Positions 51,656 through 61,200 of a DNA stretch of 64,000 nucleotides are shown in pieces. Position numbers and translations under genes: made by a program. The stretch spans positions 186,286-250,285 of the forward strand of contig VWZL01004595.1 in assembly GCA_013396915.1 (NCBI GenBank). Direction: 5' to 3'. Origin of the DNA: Stercorarius parasiticus. Lineage: Eukaryota; Chordata; Aves; Charadriiformes; Stercorariidae. Below the pieces are notes generated by a model. It worked only from the letters and a program-made list of their open reading frames with translations. It did no database searches and had not been told where the DNA came from. Positions within the stretch are counted from its first letter, which is position 1, and every line of letters starts with the position of its first letter.

Positions 51656-52720
51656 ACAGAAACATTTAAGGAAAAATAAAGCATCAAGGAGTTAACCAGC
51701 CAAGCAGTCGATGTGCAGTGATAAGTATGAGCAGGGAAGGGTATGTAATATCTTGGCTCACTATCATCAAAAATTGCTACTGTGGGAATTGGCATGTTAG
51801 CATATGTAGCTGAGAGTGAAATTTGAACTTCTTTCATGCAAACAGAAATAACTTTCTGCCTTATTTCTTCCTCTTTAAAAAATGCAATCGAAATATTGAG
51901 GGAGAAGTTTGAAACATATTGATTGCATTTTGAAGGCATATTATTAAATCTCTTGAGTGCTCGTTGATCTTGGATTATTTAATTTTCACAGTGTTTCAGG
52001 CTGAAAATTATTAGTAATTCTGTTTAAGTTGCAGCTAAATTACTAATTAACTTTTGTCTCAAAGATTTTATTTCTTACGTGTTTCTGGCAGCACAGTGTG
52101 CTCTTTACACAATGCAGTAGAAATTTTTTGCTACCTGCCTCTCAGTGCCCCTTGCAATCATATAAAACAGGTTTGGAATTAATGAGCTGTCACATCTCAG
52201 GTAATGAATGAAGAGAACTGACAAAAATCCTTTTGTTGTTTAAGAAATTCCAAATAATTAATGGAAAAAAAGTGACAGAGATTATTTTAGGGTTTAAGAA
52301 GAAATGCATCTTTCAAATTCATTGTGTGACTGAAGAAACTTTAAAATATGTTTGCAAAGAAGCAGGAATCCTGTGTAATGGGTTAATTCCAGTTCTCTCT
52401 TCTGAGATAAACTTGCAGAATTTGAGATAAAAGGATTTTATATTTTGAGAAATAGGTTCCTGGTCCGTGGGTTGCCCCTTCCAGGTTCATCTCAAAATTA
52501 AAAAATCTTTCTGATTCCTTTATTTGCCATTGTGGGCATATCTGAGTTAGGCATTGAGCATGTTTATAATGAGCATGTCTTGTGTACACCAAGGACTTTG
52601 TAAACTGTAGGTTAGGTTTGGGGAGGGAGGGATGTTTCCTTCTGGTTTATGGTTTTTTGCAATTTATGAAGTTCCACTGTACCTATTCAGAATAATGCCT
52701 CTACTGCTCTTATTTTTCAG

Positions 52721-53035
52721 GTAACCGTCTCGGATGGGGGCACATCTCCCAGGCAGTCCTCAGTTTGGGTGGTGGTCCAGGTTCTGGATGAGAATGATAA
52801 CAAACCTCAGTTTCCAGAGAAAGTCTATCAGATCAAGCTGCCAGAGAGGGACCGGAAAAAAAGAGGGGAGCCAATCTACAGAGCTTTTGCTTTTGACAAA
52901 GATGAAGGCCCTAATGCAGAAATCTCGTACAGCATTGTGGATGGAAATGATGATGGGAAATTTTTTATTGATCCCAAAACAGGGATGGTTTCTTCCAGAA
53001 AGCAGTTCACAGCAGGGAGTTATGACATCTTAACA
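52721..53035 (+). CDS. FAT3: FAT3 exon (315 nt): cadherin repeat end, DENDN linker, next repeat
   Basis: This exon encodes 105 residues of the extracellular region. Residues 1-24 finish one cadherin repeat (VTVSDGG, then VWVVVQVL). They are followed by the canonical calcium-binding linker DENDNKPQF at about residues 24-32. A new repeat begins with the strand VYQIKLPE, followed by a basic insert RDRKKRGEP, the calcium-site segment [15 protein letters not shown], and DPKTGMVS near residues 87-94. In place of the usual LDxE it has [11 protein letters not shown]. The acceptor is TTATTTTTCAG and the donor ACA/GTAAGT, both strong. The exon is symmetrical (phase 0 at both ends). From memory FAT1 differs here, with a longer insert and a VTDNG start, while FAT3 reads VTVSDGG and KKRGEP. 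The encoded protein is a type I membrane protein of cell contacts, studied in neurons and retina. Confidence 0.93.
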
Positions 53036-55024
53036 GTAAGTGCTCTTCCATCGACATACAAACCCATGATTTGACTCACTTTTTTTAGAAACAGGCCCTC
53101 TTGTATAACGAGTGATATATGTCTGTCTTTAATACATGACCTATATGTAAGATCTGACTGTATTAAGAAATGTAGTATTCATATACAACTATTGCCAAAA
53201 AATTGAGTCTGAGAGAGCAGTCATACTATTGCACGTAGTAAACTATTCTCAGACTGTTTAGACGCAAATTGTTGGTGTAAGTCATTCACCTGAAAACACA
53301 GAAATGAAGACCAAAGGCTTTTCTGCTCACAAAGTTGTGTCGTGTTGAAGGGGGCCGATACAGCTACAAATGGTTATTCACCTTTTGTTGGACACAATTG
53401 CTTGCCCTCATGGGAAAGCGTCCCAAACCACGACAGAAGGTCTTTATACTGTCCGAATTAGGTGGCTTCAGGGAGGAGGAGTACTGTGTACAGTATGTTG
53501 TACTACCCTTCTCACCACATGAAAGAGTATAAGTATGGTAGCAATTTCAGTTAGAAGAAATCTGAGTAAAAATACCTCTGCCAGAACTCAAACCATATAG
53601 ACGCAGTCACAGAAAGAAAGTATACAAGATGGTGGTGTTGATATAAAGCAATATAAGGCTTGAATGTGCACTCTTCACCTACAGCAGTAAGCCAACAAGT
53701 TGTAGTTAAGGAGTTGACCAAAAATGTAAGAGATGATAGAAGAGCCTCTGGCCCCTAGTAAACAAAACAATGTCACTTACATTAATGGATCTCTGTTGGG
53801 GTACCTTCATAGAGTTGGAAACCATGACAGGAAAATGAGTAAGTATCAAAACATTGAGAAATACCCAGTAATCAGAGTACAGCACCCTGTGGGTGAGTGA
53901 GCGCCTTTCCCTCTGCAGAGCTAGAAGTTGCGTCTGGGATCTGGCCCTTATTATAATGCAACAGCTGAAGGTTTTCTACCTTGAAACTGTTCATCACACC
54001 CTCAGCATCTCTTCACTAAGGGCCTGCCCACCTTGAACGGAGCAGGGTGACGAGCGTTAGCACCAAACCCACTTAACACATTTCCAGAGAAAGAAACAGG
54101 GTATGGTATTTCAGGAAAATATTTCCCATTTTTAACAGGCATAGTAACAGCACATTTACATCAGTGGTCCTGCATAGCCAGAAACTTTTCCTTTAGTTAT
54201 AAGAGAAACACCCTTTGAATGACATTGATGTTATTCACCACAGCACCCATTTTGTAACCTACATTCTCCCTTTCCTTAAGCCCTTAAGTTTCCTAAAGTT
54301 TGTTGCTGCTCATCTTGTCTTTGCTGTGCTAAAACCATAAAGCATGCCAGGCGATATCAAGTCTATCCATCCTTCTAGGGGACATTATAATAAAAAGAAT
54401 TAGCACCAAGCTGGGTAACTCTTAATGAACATGGCTGAAAGGAGGATGCAAGGAAAATAGATATGGCAAAATTTTAAATTATATTTGTTTTGGAGAATGG
54501 GGGAAATGATCTGAAACTTATTTAACTCAATTACAGATCCTGAAGAAGGCGATATAAGGAATATCAATCTTATCTGCAATACAGATGCCATTTAAAAGCA
54601 ATCAGACATGGTCTGGGTGAGCACGTTTCACATGTGCACAATGTCCCACAGGGTCATTATAAAGCTTCCAGCTCTGCTTCAAGGGGGAACTGGGTGGAAG
54701 ATGAAATCGGAGAGGGAAGCTGGTTCTGGAGAGGACGATCTGTGTAGGGAGCGCTTGAATTGCATCTCCAGGAGGCCTCGCACCAGCATTTCTGAAACAA
54801 AAAGTTTCAGTTTGAAGTCAGCCTTTTCAGTAAAAAGTCAAAGTGTAGTGGAAAAACATGAGAATTGAGAAGGAAGTACTTATCTCCCTCTTTTTTTTCA
54901 TGGGATTTTACGTAGAGGATTATAAACGCCATTTCCCAAGCAGTCATCATCATGCGACAGAATTAGGTCTGAACTGCCAAGCTGGGATGCTCAGTCTAAG
55001 TTGTCTTTTCTTTGTACCTGCCAG
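53036..55024 (+). other. FAT3: 2.0-kb phase-0 intron of FAT3
   Basis: A short intron from a GTAAGT donor to the acceptor TGTACCTGCCAG. It splits the frame between threonine (ACA) and isoleucine (ATA) codons. I see no exon, recognisable repeat or RNA gene in it. Confidence 0.9.
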
Positions 55025-55235
55025 ATAAAAGCAGTGGACAATGGCCGACCCCAAAAATCTTCAACAGCCCGCCTCCATATTGAGTGGATAAAAAAGCCTG
55101 CGCCCTCGCCCCTGCCCCTGACTTTCGATGAACCCTTTTACAACTTCACCGTCATGGAAAGCGACAAAGTGACAGAAATTGTTGGGGTGGTCTCTGTGCA
55201 GCCATCTAACATTCCTCTCTGGTTTGATATTGTCG
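55025..55235 (+). CDS. FAT3: FAT3 exon (211 nt): end of one cadherin repeat and start of the next
   Basis: This exon encodes 70 full codons plus the first base of a glycine codon. Residues 1-20 complete the cadherin repeat opened by the previous exon ([17 protein letters not shown]). Where most repeats end in DxNDN, this one reads [15 protein letters not shown], so the calcium-coordinating linker residues are absent. FAT1 has a similar IEW-x-KP segment, so this is a family feature and not a mutation. The next repeat begins with [14 protein letters not shown], which contains an N-glycosylation sequon (NFT) near residue 40, and runs to PLWFDIV. The donor is GTCG/GTAAGT and the exon ends in phase 1. 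In FAT proteins the next residues would be GGN-F/Y-D; I did not find them in the remaining 8.8 kb. Confidence 0.93.
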
Positions 55236-58200
55236 GTAAGTTGGGAGCCAGTGGCGTGAGGAGGATGCTTCAGAAGCAACGCGTATGGATGTGTGGTTTT
55301 GAGAGCAAGAAAACTAACCGTGAACTGTCCCCCCCTGCAAATTAAACCCATTTTCGTAATGCTGAAATGAAAATGTTATTTCAATATAGCGATAACAATA
55401 ACAATAATATTCCTGCTTTTGTTATGACTCCTTAGCTAAGCTGAAAAAAAAGCGCTGTATGGCTGAATTGTTTTTTTTCATACTATGTTATTTACTGCAA
55501 TCTTAATGTTGTCTGTCATTTAAATTCTATTGTCATACTTTGCTAATCTCATTTCTAAATGTATTTATGGTACTTAGACTTGCTGTCCCTCATTTCTCTC
55601 TTTCTTCACCTTTTTTTCTGCATTCTGTTCTTTTTTTTCTGCTTCCGACTGCCCTGCTTCAAGGTGGCAAGCATGCTCGAGAGATGTTCTATATTCTACA
55701 GACAGCTTGTGGGCAGAACTGTTCAACAGAAGGTACCCTTAGTGCAAACACATTTGCTAAAATACAACTATCCAGGCTGCCTTTTATTTTTGCAAGTTCT
55801 TTGAGACAATTTATATTACATCTTTCATAAGTGCCTGTGACAGGATGCGATGCGACACATGGATGTGCTGTGTTTCTTTCTATGACAGCTTTTACCATAT
55901 TTGTGTCCAATTATTACCATTTTATTCACGGATTTTCCGCAGTTTATCGCAAATAATTAATTCAAACTTTTCACAGTCCAGTGCCATCCATTTAACTGTG
56001 AAACAGAATGGGATGCATCAACATATGGGTTACAAATGGAGCCACCAAAAGTTTGTCTTGAATGCAAGCTGAAAAAGAGAAATGTGTTTTGATGTGAGAT
56101 TTCAACCACAAAATAGCCTTACATAAAATTGGTTATAAAAATAGGGGGGGAGAAATGTCCTTAGCAAAGAGGAGGAGAACCTGTAGATGTAGCCGTCTTA
56201 AAATTGCAGGGAAATGCAACTAAGGATGTAGCTGCCAAAAAGATAGGGAGTAGAGGATTTCACTTGGTTGCGGTGGAAAAATAGGAATCAACATTCCTAA
56301 GCATTGCTTTCCTGCTTCTGCTGCTGATTCGGTTATGTTATTTAAAATAGCTCATTTAACATCTCCACAACGAGACTTTCCTCAGCAGCACAATGACCCT
56401 GCAAAGTTACTGTGCTACTTCATATTTGCAGATACTTGTACGAAATGTTTGTGTACCTTTGGATGTAAATCACCGTGTCTGCACAAAGTGGTGTTATTTA
56501 AATGAAGGGTTATAAAGCAAATACTATATGAAAGATTAGAGAAACAAAAAGCCTTTGCCACAGACTTAGCGGAAAGGGTGCATCAGCAGTCTTTATTTGC
56601 AGGGATTGAGCCTGGCTCTCATTTCAGCAAAGCTATTTGTGGATGGGTTTAACCAACAGGAAGGACAAGGACCACAAGAGAAAGGGTCTGTCAGAGTCAT
56701 TTTCATCCATCTTTTATTGCCAATTTTTGCAGATGAAAGACAGAAGCAGCAACATTTCCTCTTTGAATTTGTAGCACAGTTTCTGATGTGCCAACCACAT
56801 TAAAATTAAACCCAAAGCTATTATCATGTTCTAGGGTCCCTGCTAGCCCCTGGGGAAGGACAGCATATGTTTCCTATGGTTTTTTTCCCATTCCCTTGGT
56901 TGTTTCAGTATGCTACATGCAATTTATTAGCTAATGTTTACATTCCCTTTCTCTTCCTCACTGACCCTAACTTTCCTCCCAGGAGAAATCCATCTTTCTT
57001 GATGTCATTGACATTTTTTCCCATTTGAACCTTTTGCTGGACTCCTCTGCCTTTCACAGCCTTTTGGTCCTTTCCTTGGCGAATTCACCGACTCTCATTA
57101 AAATGCTGCCTGCGTTAAGAATTGCGAGAAGCCCCTTCTCTTCCACTGTAGTCTTTTACATTATTAGAGTCACTTGCAATCTAGCAACACCTTATAATAA
57201 TATTTCATTTTTTGCCTACCGAACAGAGATGATGGAGAGAGCATTATGAAATTCAAGCCTTTAATTTGTCATTTAATGTGACCTTTATGGCTAAAATAAT
57301 TCAAATGGTTTAGAAGAAGATTTTTGCTATTTAAACAGCCCTAATGGTTTCCCTATAGGCTGTAGCTCCTGATGCTGTAAGATGCTGCATCACTGCAGAG
57401 GATCACGGAGACAGAGCTTCCCTAGACTTAATGAGAAATTGGTGACCCTGACCATCCAGTTCGGTACTGTTACCATATGAATGTTGTCATTAAATATTAC
57501 TGCTGTTATAAATAATAACACTAGCAACAGCACCCATTTCTGCAATAGGAATAGCCAACAATCCCAGGCATGTAGAAGACCCTGTTTTTCTAGGCAGTCC
57601 GCATACAAGGTGCAAAGACACAACCCACCCCAAGAGGTTTACAGACAGAGCACTGTATATTTAGATTATCTGCCTTTAGTCAGTGTCAGTATCAAAACTT
57701 TTTCTCCTTGTTCCTCAGTATCAGCCTGTGGAAAAAAAGATGTTGATACTTTCCTTTTGGGGGAATATTGAGGCCTAGTGCTGAAAAGCGCAATGAAAGA
57801 CATGGGTTATTAGTAGAAGTCAGTTGTCGTGTATGGAAAGCTGTATGGGACTGCTGATGCAAGAAATGGTTTCTGTGCTGCTATAAAACCTAGACCTGAT
57901 CCTGCTCCATCTGGTATTTTGTGATTTTGGACCTCCGTGCACAGTTCACAGTAATGTCAACAAAAGCCCTGAAGGCTTATGTAGAGGAATGGTTTAATAT
58001 AGAGTTTGCAGCTTGACCTTTATGTTTATGACCTTTTCAAGCTAAATGGGCATTGGAATTCCAGAGGACCTCTTTTTTAATGCATTACACGCACTTTCTC
58101 CCAGCTAAAAAAAAAAAGGAGGGAGGGCGGATGAAGTTTGGCTATGTAGTATTCTGTCTGCCTGATTTCAGCATCTAATTTGCACCTAAATTATACACAC

Positions 58201-61200
58201 TTTAAAAAACTGTTTAAGTTCTTGAGTTAATCAGCTCCAAGAGAGGAAAGTGCCTTGCAGGCAGGGAGATCATCTTCCCTCCATGGAGTAGAAGGAACAG
58301 GATGCTTGCCTGGCTTTTTGTTTGTTTGTTTAATTGGGAATGGTTGAGATGTCATACCTGTTTCCGTTTTCAGACTGCATTCAACACCATTCTCAGTTCA
58401 TGCAGATCCCACAGTGTGAAAGACATGAATATAGGGTGTTTCAGTTGTGTTAAATTTATTTTAAACTTTATGAGAAAAAAAATTTCAATGGGAACTCCAA
58501 AATTAGTCAGAGATCTTTATTTCTCCCAGGTAAATTGAGCCCTCTCTGTCTCTTCCTTTGTTAGTGGTGGGAATGGTGTGATGACTACTTTGACACTGGA
58601 GCTAAGCTGCATGGTGCTAGTGTGTGCTTAAGTAGCATGTTGCACAACATCTCTCTGATTCTCCAAACGGGCCTTCTTCTATCTTTCCTTCTTCCCCCAG
58701 CCCATGCCTATGTAAAAGCAGCCAAACTTTAAAAGCACATCAGAACTATTTATCAAGGGTGCTTAAATGGCAATAATTTTAATATCTATTAATTTTAATT
58801 AATTGTCCGTTTAATTCACAGTGCTGCAAATTTTCATTAATGTCAAAAACATGTAGCTCCCTAGCTTTCTTTGAATTATCTTCTCTGAGAACTATCTAAA
58901 ATACCTTTCTGATTTCTTTTCTGCTTCTTATGCCCTTACCTTCAGCTTCTTAGCAGCAAACCCAAGGCTTTAACTCTCCTTACAATGGTTTTATCTGAAA
59001 ATTCAGTCTGCCTTATTTCCTTCTTCTTAGCATGATATAGTACATAAAAGAACGAATATTTGCATGCTATATTACTAATATTCATTATGTTATGATTATC
59101 AAAAGTCTATAGTTGAATTTGTATTTCTTGAGGCAGTCGCTAAGTTTATTTCATCTTTTTAGAAAACAGAAAAAATGGAAATTTTGGCTTTGCTTGTATT
59201 CCTGAAAATCCTAGAGGCAATTTAAACTCACCTTTGAGTTTCAGGGTGAATTAGTTTTCTGCATTTTCCTCTGATTCTCTTCTCTGACCAACGTGAGAAT
59301 TGTAGCAATTGACCCAATTTATCATCGCCATCCTTGGTGTTGTTAGTTTGCTTTGGGACAAGACAAGTAAGACTCTTCTCTGCCCTGAGAAAATGTGTTC
59401 TAGAGGACTAGTCTCTAAATTAGATCATCTCCTATATTTCTCCCCTGCTCTACTCATCCATCGTGGCATGGTAGGCCAAATGAGACTTGTGTGAGGATCT
59501 CAGTCTGTCCTGGCTGTATTAGGTTTGAACATGGAGCATGCATGCTCTTTGCTATCTACCAGTGAAGGAAGACTTCTTGCCAGGTTTTAGCTGTATTTGA
59601 TGTGGGGATGTCCTCCAGAGTTCAGTGTGATCCATCTTTGCATCTAAGTCTGATTCTCCGCAGTCATCAGATATTCCTGAGATGTGTATTCAGTCCCGTT
59701 CTTCTGGATCATTCCAGTGGCAAAGAGAGAAAAAGGCCCTCACATGCGACTCATGTGCCTACAAGTCCTCCAGACTTACTGACATGTTTTCTTCTCAGAG
59801 CAGCATAATCCCATCTTAAACTGCATATCAGCAGCTGATAGGAACATAGGGAAGCTTGGCATCTTCCCTAAAAGGAACCCCATCTAGGAAAAGAACTATA
59901 AAAAACTTTCATTCCTTGCAGCAAATGCAATAATAAAAATACAAGCAGAATATGTTTGAAAATAAAAAAAATAAATAAAAACAGACTGAAATTCAAAAGG
60001 AACAGAAAGGGACAGAGTTGCAGAACCCCCATTCTGTGGGAATGCCAGATCTGCGTTGTATCTTGCCTTAGGCAAATTCTCCAGCTGACCTCTAGAAATC
60101 CCTTTTAACAGTTCAGGAAGTTTTCCTTGGCCTCTCCCTCGCACCAAATGGGTGGTAAGCTTTACATCAGAAGATCCTCTCCTGTTAGTCATGTAAGGTT
60201 CAGTGGGGTTTTTTTTGTTTTTTTTTTAAACTCTCTGTTTTATTAAAAGGAAAATTAATTCTTTCCAAAGCATGCAGGACTTTTGTCAGAAGAAAAATAT
60301 GTTCATAGTGACTATGAAGCCAAGAAACAAGCTAAGAACCAAAGTAACACTCCAGATTCAGCCAGAAAATGTAACCAAGGCTACCCTATACCAAGAACAC
60401 AACCTATAGTCTGTTGGCTCACAGCTGTCTCGGTTCAATTTCCTGAGATCTCCTCCTTGACCATACTATACCATCTGTTAAATTGAAAATTAGGGCTGTG
60501 CTAGAAAGGTCTCATGAAGCTGAAGTGAAGGCCAATAAATAAGATTTTTTGTACCGGGAGCTGTTTCTGCAGCCATCCCAAGTTTGATAGCAGCTGGAAC
60601 TGGCTGCTATATTGGGAAATCCTATATAAACTACAACACGCTTTCAGATAACATAAGAAACTCCCAGTTGTGGAAATAAAATGCTTCCAGGGCTTATGCA
60701 AGAGCATAAAGATCAATCTCAAGAATGTAAGGATAGAAATCATCTCACTTAACCGTAGGTGTCCAAAGTGTAGACTTAACTGTCTGTGCTAGGTGTCTTT
60801 GGGAATCTCAACAGTCAATTAGAGAGAAAAAGCGCTTTCTGGATGAATTTATACCATCCAAACATGATAAATCTTCTAATCCAAAAATGGGATTACAAGG
60901 AGATGTGGACTTTTCATGAAATCCTACTTTAAGTGCTTCAATTTAATCAGAGTATTTTAAGGGAAGTCTTTAATCTGTATTGAAGATGTATCAGCATTAC
61001 ATCTTAGCCTGCAATGGTATTACAAACAACGGCTAATCCACATCTCTCTGAGGTCATTCAGTGTTAAAAAGCTTTCTCGGGCCAACCTGTCTAGCCAACT
61101 TGCCAGTTCAATCAACTTGCCTTCTTTATTGTTGATTTTCCCAAAGTGCCCCAGGAACTCTCCATGTATTATCTTCATTTGAAATATTTCTTTCCTAATG

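Larger units (their letters stand above)
26697..52720 (+). other. FAT3: 26.0-kb intron of FAT3
   Basis: The intron runs from the GTAAGA donor to the acceptor TATTTTTCAG and interrupts the frame between codons (phase 0). I find no further cadherin-like reading frame inside. It contains an imperfect inverted repeat (44563-45111), TAG-type and purine-rich simple repeats, an ATTA-rich tract, a CAG/GTAAGC junction that could act as a recursive splice site (42895/42896), a CpG-rich patch at 50890-51110 and paired homeodomain-like motifs near 50100-50156. One ambiguous base (N) is at 30157. Large introns are usual for FAT3, whereas FAT1 is more compact; this supports the paralogue call. The remaining sequence is AT-rich and featureless to my reading. 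Confidence 0.88.

Noticed and set aside
59160..59240. Possible next FAT3 exon near CCTAG/AGGCAATTTAAAC
   Set aside because: When joined in phase to 55235 it gives an early stop and no match to the expected G-G-N-F/Y-D continuation.
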